Positions 1 to 8,786 of a stretch of DNA of 64,000 nucleotides are shown here, piece by piece. The notes beneath the pieces were generated by a model that saw only the letters and a program-made list of their open reading frames with translations, ran no database searches and had not been told where the DNA came from. The first letter of the stretch is position 1; every line of letters starts with the position of its first letter. Source of the DNA: an uncultured Acidimicrobiaceae bacterium (GTDB lineage Bacteria > Actinomycetota > Acidimicrobiia > Spongiisociales > UBA5794); assembly GCA_947258375.1 (NCBI GenBank), contig CAMYIJ010000006.1, forward strand, positions 1-64,000, written 5' to 3'. Made by a program: the position numbers and the translations under genes.

Positions 1-183
1 CCGGTACGAGAGACCGTCGGGCCGCCGTTCAACCGCCCCCTCCTCCTCGAGCGTCGCCAGCAAACGCGCCACGGTGCTCTTGGGAAGGTCAACCCGGCGC
101 GCCATGTCGGACACCCCGGCCGGCGAGACTGCCAGCGCTTCGAGAATCCGAAACGCCCTATGAATCGACTGCACGTTCGACAC
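1..183 (-). CDS. IclR-family transcriptional regulator, N-terminal part (runs off the window)
   Basis: Only the first 61 residues are present; the gene continues beyond base 1. The translation from a GTG at 183 (VSNVQSIHRAFRILEAL) is the typical opening of an IclR regulator. It is followed by a winged helix-turn-helix with the recognition helix around LPKSTVARLLATLEEEG. A GGGAG ribosome binding site sits about 5 bases upstream of the GTG and supports this start. The ligand-binding domain is outside the window, so no effector or target can be proposed. The reading frame and family are clear; the regulated genes are unknown. Confidence 0.8.
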   Translation of the reverse strand, partial: MSNVQSIHRAFRILEALAVSPAGVSDMARRVDLPKSTVARLLATLEEEGAVERRPDGLSYR

Positions 184-271
184 GCTGCTCCCGTCACTGT
201 CGTGTGACCATGACAATAGCCGTCCGTACCGTATCGTGGGACAGTGCCGCTATGTGGTGACAGGAGCCGGG

Positions 272-940
272 CTAGGAACGGTCGTCCCTGGCTTCGTCGT
301 AATAGTCGAGTTGATCGACCGGCTTCACGAGAGCCGTCAGGGTGTTCATCACATGAGCGGTGATGCGCTTCAAGAAGCGGAAATAGAGAGCACGAGCAAC
401 CGCGTCGGCAACTTCGCCTGTGCTGCGGAATGCCGCCTTGACCTGGGCATCGTGTTCATCGAGGAACCCGTCGGCCTTGGCGAGGAGTTCGGCCGCCCGC
501 GTCTCATCGAGAGACTCGAATACGACGGCGGCCTGAAGGATCAGGTCACCGACGGCCTGACGGTAGGTCTCGAGATGGGCCCGATCGGGGGCATCCTCGA
601 AATCGGCGCCGTAGCGAACCAGATCGTAGATGTTCTTGGAGTAGTCGCCGACCCGTTCGGCGTCCTTGACAACGCTCATGTACCGCAGGACTGACGGAAG
701 ATCCATCGAATCGGCAACCGCGGCGTGCACCATCAGCTCGCGGCGTACCTCCTGCTGCGCCCGATTGATCCCGGCATCGGTGGAGCGCACCTCACGCTTG
801 GTCGCCTTCGATTTGCCGCCGCCGAACAGAGCGTCGGCCGCGGTTTCGAACACCTCGGAGCCGTCGCGGAGCATACCGACAAGGGTGCTCTCGACCGACT
901 CGATGGCGCTAGTGCCGGTACCTTTGAAAAACTCGAACAT
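272..940 (-). CDS. PhoU-like protein partnered with the Na/phosphate cotransporter
   Basis: 222 residues, almost entirely helical and acidic. It has the PhoU-type signature of a long helix with regularly placed D/E and R residues (VLRYMSVVKDAERVGDYSKN), the metal-binding E/D-x-x-x-D arrangement of that fold. It begins 9 bases after the stop of the Na/Pi cotransporter gene and is probably co-transcribed with it. PhoU domains are commonly fused to, or encoded beside, PF02690 transporters and are thought to restrain them. Role as regulator of the neighbouring transporter is inferred from fold and position. It is unlikely to be the Pst-associated PhoU because no pst genes are near. Confidence 0.8.
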   Translation of the reverse strand: MFEFFKGTGTSAIESVESTLVGMLRDGSEVFETAADALFGGGKSKATKREVRSTDAGINRAQQEVRRELMVHAAVADSMDLPSVLRYMSVVKDAERVGDYSKNIYDLVRYGADFEDAPDRAHLETYRQAVGDLILQAAVVFESLDETRAAELLAKADGFLDEHDAQVKAAFRSTGEVADAVARALYFRFLKRITAHVMNTLTALVKPVDQLDYYDEARDDRS

Positions 941-949
941 TGTCTCTTC

Positions 950-2095
950 CTATCTGAGCAGAGCTATGAGGATGATGGGCACCAGTAGGAACATCGTGCC
1001 GGTGTAGGTCAATGCCAACCAGCGCCGCTCCACCGCCACATCCGCCAGACGCTCTGCGGCCATAACAGGAATGTAGCGAACCTTGGGCCAGGGATAAAGA
1101 ACGGCGATCCCGGCCACATTGAACAGAGTGTGGACAAAAGCGATCGTGAGGCCATCGACCTCGCCGGTGCCGAGGGCCGCCAACAGGGCCGTGATCGTCG
1201 TCCCGATGTTGGCCCCGAGCGTGATCGGGTACGCGTTGCGCACAACGAGGATTCCCGATGCGACAAGAGGCACGAGGATCGAGGTGGTGATGCTCGACGA
1301 CTGAACTGCAATCGTGACGATCATTCCCGCGACGATCCCGATCAGGCCGGATCTCGCCAGGGCGGCGTTGAGAGACTGCTCGATACGACGGGCCACGAGC
1401 AGCCGCATGTTCTTCGTGATGAGCGCCAGCGTCAGGAAGATAAGACCGATACCGACTACAAGCAGAGCCGCTGCGAAGACATTGCCATCGCCGACGATGG
1501 GTTCGATGAGCCCCTCGATCTGGCTCGCCAGCCACTTCACGGCCCCCTTGATCGGGCTGTCGAAAGAGCCCCCGACCGAGCCGCCGGATACCGCCTGCGT
1601 GATGGCCTCCGCGGTGCGCGACAACACTTTCGTCACCAGCTCGAACGGGAGGAGGATGGCAACGGCGAACAGATTGAAGAAGTCGTGCATGGTCGCTGCG
1701 GTGAAAGCCAGCCGGAATTCATTCGAGCGCCGCATGTGGCCCAGCGCCACAAGCGTGTTCGTTACGGAGGTGCCGATGTTGGCCCCCATGATCATCGGGA
1801 CTGCGCTCTGCACATCGAGCAGGCCCGAGGCGACCAGGCCGACGATGGTCGTGGTGCTCACAGAGGAAGACTGAACCAAGACCGTCCCGAGAACGCCGAC
1901 GGCGAGGCCAGCGAGCGGGTTGCTGACTCCCTCAAAGAGGGCATCGGTGAAGTCGGAACCGAAGCCTTTGATCCCGCCCTCGAGCAGCTTGACGGCCGCC
2001 AGGAACAGATAGAGCAGACCAATGACGAAGACTGCCCTTAGCAATGGGTGGAGTTCCCGGGTAGCGCCCGATCCGGGGGAAGCTGTATCAGCCAT
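950..2095 (-). CDS. Na+/phosphate cotransporter family protein (NptA-like)
   Basis: 381 residues with many hydrophobic segments and the two inverted halves expected of the Na/Pi cotransporter family. Each half carries the family hallmark QSSS (VLVQSSSVSTTTIVG near residue 75 and IAVQSSSITTSILVP near residue 265), followed by a GANIGT motif (MIMGANIGTSVT and ITLGANIGTTIT). These loops bind sodium and phosphate in the family. Predicted function is sodium-driven uptake or efflux of inorganic phosphate across the inner membrane. It is first in a two-gene unit with the PhoU-like gene. The start ATG at 2095 gives a short polar N-terminus before the first membrane helix. Confidence 0.88.
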   Translation of the reverse strand: MADTASPGSGATRELHPLLRAVFVIGLLYLFLAAVKLLEGGIKGFGSDFTDALFEGVSNPLAGLAVGVLGTVLVQSSSVSTTTIVGLVASGLLDVQSAVPMIMGANIGTSVTNTLVALGHMRRSNEFRLAFTAATMHDFFNLFAVAILLPFELVTKVLSRTAEAITQAVSGGSVGGSFDSPIKGAVKWLASQIEGLIEPIVGDGNVFAAALLVVGIGLIFLTLALITKNMRLLVARRIEQSLNAALARSGLIGIVAGMIVTIAVQSSSITTSILVPLVASGILVVRNAYPITLGANIGTTITALLAALGTGEVDGLTIAFVHTLFNVAGIAVLYPWPKVRYIPVMAAERLADVAVERRWLALTYTGTMFLLVPIILIALLR

Positions 2096-2156
2096 GCGGA
2101 CGGCATACTGCCGATTGAACGGACCGCGGGCAAATCGTTCCCGGTAGCCTTCTGCG

Positions 2157-3056
2157 GTGGTATCGATCTCGAGTCCAGAGCGGGTCGTCTATCCAGACTC
2201 CAACGCGACCAAAGCCGAGGTCGTCGGGCACTACTCGGCAGTCGGTGAGCGTATGCTCCCCCACATTGCCGGGCGGCCGCTGACCCTGGAGCGCTATCCG
2301 AAGGGGATTGCCGGCAAGGGGTTCATGCAGAAGAATGCGTCCGGCTATTTCCCCGACTTCATCGGGCGATACGAGGTGCCGAGAGCCGACGGCATCACGA
2401 CATATCCTGTGGTCCACTACGTCGCCGGCATCGAGTACCTCGCCAATCAGAACACAATCACATTCCATGTTCCGGCGACCACAACCGAAGATTCCGAGCA
2501 TCCAGATCGGCTGATCATCGACCTCGACCCTCCGGAGGGCTCCGCGGGTTCCGCCCATGCCGCGGCCTGGGCGACCAAAGAGCTGCTCGACGAACTGGGC
2601 CTGGCGTCGGTGCCGGTGGTGACCGGCAGCAAGGGATTCCACATCACGGCCGCAACGGGCCGCGACCTCACCGTGCCGGAAGCGAGCGAGTTCGGTCAGC
2701 TCGCCGCGGCGTTGCTCTCACATCGGCACCCGGCCCTGTTGACGATCGAATTCCGCAAATCCAATCGCGCCGGTCGGGTGTTCTGCGATTGGTTACGCAA
2801 CCGCTGGGGAGCCACCACAGTCGTGCCGTGGTCGCTGCGGGCACGGCGCCGACCAACTGTCGCCGTCCCGATCACATGGGGGCAGCTGGACGAGATAACG
2901 CCGGCCGGCTTCGAGCTAGGGCAACTGCCGATCGCCGATCCCCTGGAAGAGCTGTTGACGGCGCCGGGCGAAATCCGCGCCGCTCTCACCGCGATACGGG
3001 AGATGGCTGCGGCAGCCGACATCGTGGCCGAGCCGTTCGATCGTTTCCGGAGCTAG
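2157..3056 (+). CDS. Stand-alone LigD-type polymerase (primase-polymerase) domain protein
   Basis: 299 residues that match the polymerase domain of bacterial NHEJ ligase D from end to end. Seen motifs are the N-terminal RPLTLERYPKGI and GFMQKN, the metal-binding DLDPPEG (LIIDLDPPEG), the loop VTGSKGFHI, and the C-terminal TVAVPITWGQLDEI. There is no ligase or nuclease domain in this frame or next to it, and no Ku gene in the window. LigD polymerase domains add ribonucleotides or fill gaps at DNA breaks. This actinomycete-type free-standing version is probably a repair or primase-polymerase. The GTG start at 2157 lacks a strong ribosome binding site, so the first residues are uncertain. Confidence 0.88.
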   Translation: MVSISSPERVVYPDSNATKAEVVGHYSAVGERMLPHIAGRPLTLERYPKGIAGKGFMQKNASGYFPDFIGRYEVPRADGITTYPVVHYVAGIEYLANQNTITFHVPATTTEDSEHPDRLIIDLDPPEGSAGSAHAAAWATKELLDELGLASVPVVTGSKGFHITAATGRDLTVPEASEFGQLAAALLSHRHPALLTIEFRKSNRAGRVFCDWLRNRWGATTVVPWSLRARRRPTVAVPITWGQLDEITPAGFELGQLPIADPLEELLTAPGEIRAALTAIREMAAAADIVAEPFDRFRS

Positions 3057-3065
3057 GAGCCTGCT

Positions 3066-3085
3066 GAGCAATCCAATTGCGGCGT
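3066..3085. repeat. 20-bp dispersed repeat, copy 1, between convergent genes
   Basis: GAGCAATCCAATTGCGGCGT occurs here and again, identically, at 26360-26379. Both copies lie just past a plus-strand stop codon and before the end of a minus-strand gene. The core GCAAT-CCA-ATTGC can form a 5-bp stem. It may act as a shared terminator or 3'-end element. Confidence 0.6.
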
Positions 3086-3087
3086 CT

Positions 3088-4815
3088 CTACGTCCCGGCG
3101 TCAACCGACCACTGGATCGCCCTGTGGAGCTGGTACTCGGGCTCCCAGATCTCGGAGTCCACCGCAGCTTCGATGTCGTCAAACTCCTGCCCGACCCCGT
3201 CTGCGGCCGCCTGGGCCACCACGGCGATCGCTACAGCTCTCGAAACGGCCCGCACATCATCGATCGCCGGGTAGAGCGCGCCCTCCTTGAGCGCTTCATC
3301 GGGCAGGCATGCGGCCAGTGCCTTGGCGGCGGCGAGGAACATCGTGTCCGTGATCTTCGTCGCCCGCGCCGCCACTGCCCCGAGGCCCATGGCGGGAAAG
3401 ATGAACATGTTGTTCGCCTGACCCACCCGATGGACCACCCCGTCGTACACAACCGGCGGAAAGGGGCTCCCCGTCGCGACCAGAGCGCGCCCGTCGGTCC
3501 AACGAATGACGTCCTCGGGCAGAGCCTCCGTGAGCGAGGTCGGGTTCGACATCGGCATGATCAGCGGGCGCTCAGCGTTGCCGGCAACGGATCGAATGAC
3601 GGTTTCGGTGAAGGCGCCGGGTTGGCCGCTGACGCCGATCAGGGCGGTCGGTTTGGCATTGACAACAACTTCTTCGAAGTCCCAACCCGGTCCGCCGGGC
3701 CAGTCGGCGATGGCGGACGCGTGGACCGCTATCGACTTCTTGACATCCGTCAGGTCGGAGCGGCTATCGACGACAAGGCCTTTCGAGTCGAGGACGAACA
3801 CTCGATTAGAGGCGTCGTCGTAGCTGAGACCGCTGTCGACCATCGCCCCCACGATCTGATCATGTATCCCGACACCGGCCGAGCCTGATCCCAGAATGAC
3901 CACCCGGTGGTCGGCGATCGATTGGCCGGCGGCCCGGCTGGAGACCATCAGGCCGGCCACCGTCATTGCCGCAGTCCCCTCAATGTCGTCGTTGAAGGAC
4001 GCCAGCTCATCGCGGTAGCGCTCCAGGTTGGCAAAACTCGTGAGGTTGGCAAAGTCCTCCCACTGGAGCAGCGCACCGGGGTAGACCTCCTTGATCGCGT
4101 CCACCAGCTCGGCCACGATCGCGTCGTATTCCTCGCCGCGCAGCCGGGGCTCGCGATATCCCACGTAGAGCGGGTCCGCCAGCAACTCCTCGTTGTTCGT
4201 TCCCACATCGAGGCAAATCGGGATGGTGCGATCCGGGTTGATGCCGGCGGCCGCCGTATACAGCGCGAGCTTGCCGATCGGGATCCCCATGCCGCCGGCG
4301 CCTTGGTCGCCGATGCCGAGGATCTGCTCGTTGTCCGTGACCACGATGATCGGACGCTCGCCGTAGCTCCGCGCCCGCAGAATCGACGCCATCGATCCGC
4401 GATGGCGCGGCGTGATGTACAGGCCCCGGCTGCGGCGAAAGATCCGACTCCAGTGCCGCGTCGCCTCGGCGACGGTGGGCGTGTAGATGATCGGGACCAG
4501 CTCTTCGAGGTTGGCCAGCAGGTAGCGGTAGAAAAGAGTCGCGTTCCGATCCAGCAGGCTGTTGAGGTAGATGTGGCGTCCGAGGTCGGTGGTCTTGAGA
4601 TCCATCTGCGCCTGCACCCGCAGCAACTGGGTCTCAATATCGTCGACGTGATCGGGAAGCAGTCCCGTCAGCCCGAGGTCGGTACGCTCCTCCCGGCTGA
4701 ATGCGGTGTCCTTGTTCAGGATCGGCGATTTGAGGACATCCGAGCCACGGAGCCTGACTCCGATGAAGGGCTGTCCGGTTTCTGGGTCGACCTGGCGTTC
4801 GTATCCAAGTTTCAT
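3088..4815 (-). CDS. maeA: NAD-dependent malic enzyme
   Basis: 575 residues from the ATG at 4815; an in-frame TTG at 4821 is less likely. It is the long malic-enzyme class. It has the YTPTVAEA active-site segment, RGLYITPRHRGS, the GIGDQGAGGMGIPIGKL dinucleotide/malate region, LQWEDFAN with the metal-binding acidic residues, FNDDIEGTAAMT and a Rossmann motif VILGSGSAGVGI. It oxidatively decarboxylates malate to pyruvate and yields NADH (NAD use is inferred from class length and similarity). It faces the LigD-polymerase gene tail to tail. Together with the PPDK-like enzyme further along it could link the TCA cycle to pyruvate and PEP. Confidence 0.93.
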   Translation of the reverse strand: MKLGYERQVDPETGQPFIGVRLRGSDVLKSPILNKDTAFSREERTDLGLTGLLPDHVDDIETQLLRVQAQMDLKTTDLGRHIYLNSLLDRNATLFYRYLLANLEELVPIIYTPTVAEATRHWSRIFRRSRGLYITPRHRGSMASILRARSYGERPIIVVTDNEQILGIGDQGAGGMGIPIGKLALYTAAAGINPDRTIPICLDVGTNNEELLADPLYVGYREPRLRGEEYDAIVAELVDAIKEVYPGALLQWEDFANLTSFANLERYRDELASFNDDIEGTAAMTVAGLMVSSRAAGQSIADHRVVILGSGSAGVGIHDQIVGAMVDSGLSYDDASNRVFVLDSKGLVVDSRSDLTDVKKSIAVHASAIADWPGGPGWDFEEVVVNAKPTALIGVSGQPGAFTETVIRSVAGNAERPLIMPMSNPTSLTEALPEDVIRWTDGRALVATGSPFPPVVYDGVVHRVGQANNMFIFPAMGLGAVAARATKITDTMFLAAAKALAACLPDEALKEGALYPAIDDVRAVSRAVAIAVVAQAAADGVGQEFDDIEAAVDSEIWEPEYQLHRAIQWSVDAGT

Positions 4816-4846
4816 GAACAAACCGTAGCCGCAAATACGTCAAGCC

Positions 4847-5647
4847 CTAATCCAGTATCCAGCCCTCACGATCCGCGATGGGGTCACCGACGAAGACGGG
4901 CGTCACCCGGCGGAACCATTCCGTACCGAACGACTGGACGAACACGTCTGGCGGGAGCTGCAGAAACCAGCTGTCCTCGGCCACCTGACTCTCGTGCGCG
5001 GCCATCGCGGCGCGTTTGGTATCGAGCCATCCAGCGACATCAACGGCCGTCGTTATCTCGGACTCGGCAAAACCGATCTTGTCGAGATCGAACCTCTCGT
5101 CGTCGGCACGCGGGCCATCGTCCCCGTCGGGACCCATCGAGTTGAGCGCCCGGATTCGATCGCGGTTCATCGACACTTCGTACACGCGTTCGATCCCGGC
5201 AAGGCGGGCCGCGGCGTGCCCCACCCGGTGGACCTGGATGTGGTCGGGGTGACCGTAGCCACCGTAGCTGTCATAGACGGTGAGGACGTCGGCGCCCTCC
5301 TCGCTCAGAATCGCCGCAAACTTGGCTGCAGCTTCGTCCAGGTCGGCTCGCCAGAAGCAACCGGGGTGTTCGTTCTCGGCTGTGCCCATCATGCCGGAGT
5401 CGCCATATCCGAGCTGGAGCGCCCGATCTATCCCGAGAATCTCCGCGGCCCGCTGGAGTTCAACCGAGCGGCGCGCCGCCAGACTTTCGCCCGGGTCGAG
5501 GAAGCCGTCCGCCACCTCGCCGACCGCACCATCGGTGGCCGTCACCACGACGACCTTGTGGCCCTCGGCGGCTGCACGCGCCAGAGTGCCCCCCATGGAT
5601 ATGGACTCATCGTCCGGATGAGCATGAAACGCAACGAGCGTGGCCAA
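4847..5647 (-). CDS. PIG-L family deacetylase, mycothiol-conjugate-amidase-like
   Basis: 266 residues opening with the zinc-binding AHPDDESISMGGTLA motif. A second metal motif, YGHPDHIQVHRVG, lies near residue 130. This is the PIG-L/LmbE fold found in MshB and Mca of mycothiol metabolism. The length is close to Mca, which cleaves mycothiol S-conjugates during detoxification. The start is a TTG at 5647 preceded by GGGAGAGAG five bases upstream, a good site. It follows the malic-enzyme gene's promoter side on the same strand without obvious coupling. MshB-like or other N-acetylglucosamine deacetylase activity cannot be excluded. Confidence 0.82.
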   Translation of the reverse strand: MATLVAFHAHPDDESISMGGTLARAAAEGHKVVVVTATDGAVGEVADGFLDPGESLAARRSVELQRAAEILGIDRALQLGYGDSGMMGTAENEHPGCFWRADLDEAAAKFAAILSEEGADVLTVYDSYGGYGHPDHIQVHRVGHAAARLAGIERVYEVSMNRDRIRALNSMGPDGDDGPRADDERFDLDKIGFAESEITTAVDVAGWLDTKRAAMAAHESQVAEDSWFLQLPPDVFVQSFGTEWFRRVTPVFVGDPIADREGWILD

Positions 5648-5796
5648 GTAACTCTCTCCCGTGAGTGGTTCGCCAGGCTACCGCGGCCGGGAGCGCTAGG
5701 TGGGCCCCTACGTCGGCGATGGACCAGGCTTTTGGCGTACCCACAGAAGACGTACTTAGGTACGGCACACTTCCATCGTTCCAGGCGGGTGACGGC

Positions 5797-6969
5797 GTGA
5801 CAAAGAGGATACTGATGCGAGCCGGTAAGTCACCGTTCGACGTGGTGTCTCCGGAGGTGATCTACGGAAGGAACCTCCTGGGCGGCAATGTGGGCAATCT
5901 CCTCTTCAGCCACGGCGCCCATCGCACACTCGAGACCCTCGACACAGAGGTTGTCGCCGGAGGGCTCCGCTGGCGCAGAAGGCATGCCCGCCGCGCCAAC
6001 CGGGAGTTCGATGTGTTCGTAATCCCACTGGCCAATGCCTTCCGGCTGTCATTCGAGAGGGAGCTCAGAGCGCTCACCCGGATGATTTCGAAACTGACGA
6101 TCCCGGTCGTCGTCCTCGGCGTCGGCGCCCAGGGCTCTCACAGCCAGGGTGCCGCTCCGCTGGATCCGATCAGGAAGTCGGTCGAGGCCTTCGTCGGGGC
6201 CGTACTCGACCGGTCGGCGACCATCGGCGTTCGCGGTGAATTCACCGCAGAATATCTGAGCGGCCTTGGATTCAAGGATGTGGAGGTCATCGGGTGTCCC
6301 TCCATGTTCATGAACGGAAGCCGGCTTCAGGTGACCAAGAAGGTCCTGGCACTGGACACCGAGTCCGACATCGCCATCAACATCTCCCCCTACCGCAAGC
6401 GCATGGGGACCGTGCTCAAACGGCACATGGCCCGCTACCCCCACCTCACCTACGTCGCGCAGGACAGAGCCTCGCTCGGCCGCCTGATCAAGGGAGACTC
6501 GAAGCTCGTGCGCCAGGAGGTCATCGACTCGATCGTTCCGCTGCACACTTCCCACCCGGTGTTTCGAGAGAACAAGGTGCGCTCCTTCGTCGACGTCGGT
6601 CCCTGGCTGGAATTCATGGCCCGCCAGGACTTCTCCTTCGGGACGAGAATCCACGGCAACATGGCGGCGCTGATCGCGGGAACCCCCGCCTTCGTCTTCA
6701 CCCATGACTGGCGCACGCTCGAGCTCGCCCGCTACTTCGAGATACCCCATTCCCGAATACGAGATATCAAGAGAATCAACGCCAAGCAGCTCTATGCGAA
6801 GGCCGACTACGGCGGCCTCAACGACGGGCATGCCGCCCGCTTCGCGACCTACTGCCGTTTCCTCGAGAAGAACGGGCTCGACCACATCTGGTCCTCCGGG
6901 GAGGAGCGCACCACGTTCGATGACAGGTTGGCGGCGATCGAGTTCCCGCAGGTCCCCGGCGGCTGGTAA
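5797..6969 (+). CDS. Polysaccharide pyruvyl transferase family protein
   Basis: About 390 residues from the GTG at 5797. An in-frame ATG at 5719 exists, but the family resemblance starts at KRILMRAGKSPFDVVSP, and GGTGA precedes the GTG. It has the family pattern of a glycine-rich N-terminal loop (RNLLGGNVGNLLFS), VVVLGVGAQGSHSQ in the middle, and the C-terminal RIHGNMAALIAGTPAFVFTHDWRT loop that in pyruvyl transferases holds the sugar donor or acceptor. Predicted to modify a cell-surface glycan, using PEP to add pyruvate ketals, or to be a related GT-B-like transferase. No other glycan genes are adjacent. Confidence 0.75.
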   Translation: MTKRILMRAGKSPFDVVSPEVIYGRNLLGGNVGNLLFSHGAHRTLETLDTEVVAGGLRWRRRHARRANREFDVFVIPLANAFRLSFERELRALTRMISKLTIPVVVLGVGAQGSHSQGAAPLDPIRKSVEAFVGAVLDRSATIGVRGEFTAEYLSGLGFKDVEVIGCPSMFMNGSRLQVTKKVLALDTESDIAINISPYRKRMGTVLKRHMARYPHLTYVAQDRASLGRLIKGDSKLVRQEVIDSIVPLHTSHPVFRENKVRSFVDVGPWLEFMARQDFSFGTRIHGNMAALIAGTPAFVFTHDWRTLELARYFEIPHSRIRDIKRINAKQLYAKADYGGLNDGHAARFATYCRFLEKNGLDHIWSSGEERTTFDDRLAAIEFPQVPGGW

Positions 6970-7011
6970 TTCAGTGCCGGATGCAAGGCCTGGTCGCCTA
7001 TCCTCAACCGT

Positions 7012-8781
7012 ATGAGCGATTACAGCCCCCCGGTCCGTGACCTGAAGTTCGTCCTCGAGCATATCTGCGACCTCAACGAGATAGTTTCCTACCCGGCTTT
7101 CGAGCACGTCGACCCGGAGCTGGCCTTTGGCGCTCTCGACGAGGCCGCCCGGTTCTTCTCCGAGGTGGTGGCCCCCACCAACCGCGACGGCGACACGATC
7201 GGCTCGATTCGCAACGACGACGGCACGGTCACTGCCCCGCCATCCTTCAAGAAGGCGTACGGCCAGTACGTGGCTGCCGGCTGGGGTGCCGTCAAAGGCC
7301 CGATGGAGTATGGCGGGCACGGCTTCCCGGGAAGCGTCGGTCTGGCAATCCTCGAGATGATGACCTCCGCCAACATGGCGTTCTCGCTCTGCCCGATGCT
7401 CAGCTCGAGCGCCATTCTCGCCATCGATGCGCACGGCTCCGACGAGATGAAGGCCACCTATCTGGAGAAGCTGGTGAGCGGCGAATGGACCGGCACGATG
7501 GTGCTGACCGAACCGGAGGCCGGATCGGATGTGGGGGCGCTGCGCGCCAAAGCCACTCCCAACGAAGACGGAAGCTGGGCGATAGACGGCACGAAGATCT
7601 TCATCACCTGGGGCGACCACGACATGGTCGACAATATTGTTCATCTCGTACTGGCCCGCACTCCGGAGGCCCCTCCTGGAACCAAAGGCATCAGCTTGTT
7701 CGTGGTGCCGAAACTGATTCCGGATTCTTCGGGCGCACCGGCCGACACCAACGGCGTCAGCTGTGTATCGATCGAGCACAAGTTGGGAATCCACGGCAGC
7801 CCAACCTGTGTCATGGCATTCGAAGACTCCACCGGTTGGATGATCGGCGAGGAGAACCAGGGAATGCGCGCCATGTTCACAATGATGAACGACGCCCGGC
7901 TCCATGTCGGCCTAGAGGGGATGGGAGTTGCCGAGAGGTCCTATCAGCAGGCACTCGAATACTCCACGACCCGGACGCAAGGCCGCGCCGTCGGCGCTCC
8001 CAAGACCGAGGTATCCCCCATCATCGAGCATCCGGATGTCCGTCGCATGCTGATGACCATGAAGGCCTACATCGAGGGCACCCGGGCGCTGCTTTTTGAC
8101 ATCGCCGGTGCGATCGATCGAGAGCACCACGCCCCCGACGAAGCAACCCGGCTGGCCGGACAGGAACGGGCCGCCCTGCTCACGCCGGTGGGCAAGGCGT
8201 TCGGAACCGATCTCGGAGTCGAACTGACGTCCATTGGGGTGCAGATCCACGGCGGGCCCGGCTATATCGAGGAGACGGGATCGGCTCAGTTCTTCCGCGA
8301 TGCCCGCATCGCTCCGATCTACGAGGGCACCAACGGGATACAGGCGATCGACCTGGTGATGCGCAAGCTGCCGATGCGCGGTGGCGATGTCGTCGACGAT
8401 TTCCTGGCTGAGATCGCGGCCATCGAGCCAGAATTGCGCTCCGCCGACCTCGGTGCCATCGCCGAGCGCCTGGAAACAGGGCGCGGTGCCCTCGCTGAAG
8501 CGTCCGCCTACCTGGCGAGCTGTGACAACCCGAATGACGCCCTCGCCGGCGCCACCCCGTACCTGCGCATGTTCGGGCTACTGGCGTGCAGCTACTACCT
8601 CGCTCGCCAGGCGCTGGTCGCGACGGCATCCGCCGCCGACGACGACTGGATGGCCGCCAAGCTGGCCACAGCGCGGTTCTACGCAACTCAGCTGCTGCCG
8701 CAGGCCGGTGGCCTGCTGCCATCCGTCATGGCCGGCGCCGATCAGCTGTTCGAGATCGATCTGACGGCAGTGAGCGCTTAA
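7012..8781 (+). CDS. Acyl-CoA dehydrogenase (long FadE type)
   Basis: 589 residues, longer than the usual 380-residue enzyme, as in the actinobacterial FadE subgroup with added N- and C-terminal domains. It has the FAD/acyl-CoA signature LTEPEAGSDVGALRAKA, the KIFITWGDHD strand, RDARIAPIYEGTNGIQAIDLV near residue 440 with the catalytic Glu region, and a helical C-terminal extension. It catalyses the first dehydrogenation of beta-oxidation using FAD and an electron transfer flavoprotein. The gene starts 43 bases after the pyruvyl transferase gene and is followed closely by the YihY gene. The Fe-S oxidoreductase at 39.1-41.3 kb belongs to a group that can accept ETF electrons. Confidence 0.92.
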   Translation: MSDYSPPVRDLKFVLEHICDLNEIVSYPAFEHVDPELAFGALDEAARFFSEVVAPTNRDGDTIGSIRNDDGTVTAPPSFKKAYGQYVAAGWGAVKGPMEYGGHGFPGSVGLAILEMMTSANMAFSLCPMLSSSAILAIDAHGSDEMKATYLEKLVSGEWTGTMVLTEPEAGSDVGALRAKATPNEDGSWAIDGTKIFITWGDHDMVDNIVHLVLARTPEAPPGTKGISLFVVPKLIPDSSGAPADTNGVSCVSIEHKLGIHGSPTCVMAFEDSTGWMIGEENQGMRAMFTMMNDARLHVGLEGMGVAERSYQQALEYSTTRTQGRAVGAPKTEVSPIIEHPDVRRMLMTMKAYIEGTRALLFDIAGAIDREHHAPDEATRLAGQERAALLTPVGKAFGTDLGVELTSIGVQIHGGPGYIEETGSAQFFRDARIAPIYEGTNGIQAIDLVMRKLPMRGGDVVDDFLAEIAAIEPELRSADLGAIAERLETGRGALAEASAYLASCDNPNDALAGATPYLRMFGLLACSYYLARQALVATASAADDDWMAAKLATARFYATQLLPQAGGLLPSVMAGADQLFEIDLTAVSA

Positions 8782-8786
8782 CAACG

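Noticed and set aside
6049..7905. 618-residue open frame on the minus strand across the pyruvyl transferase and acyl-CoA dehydrogenase genes
   Set aside because: Antisense shadow of two well-supported genes in high-GC DNA; low-complexity composition and no motif.
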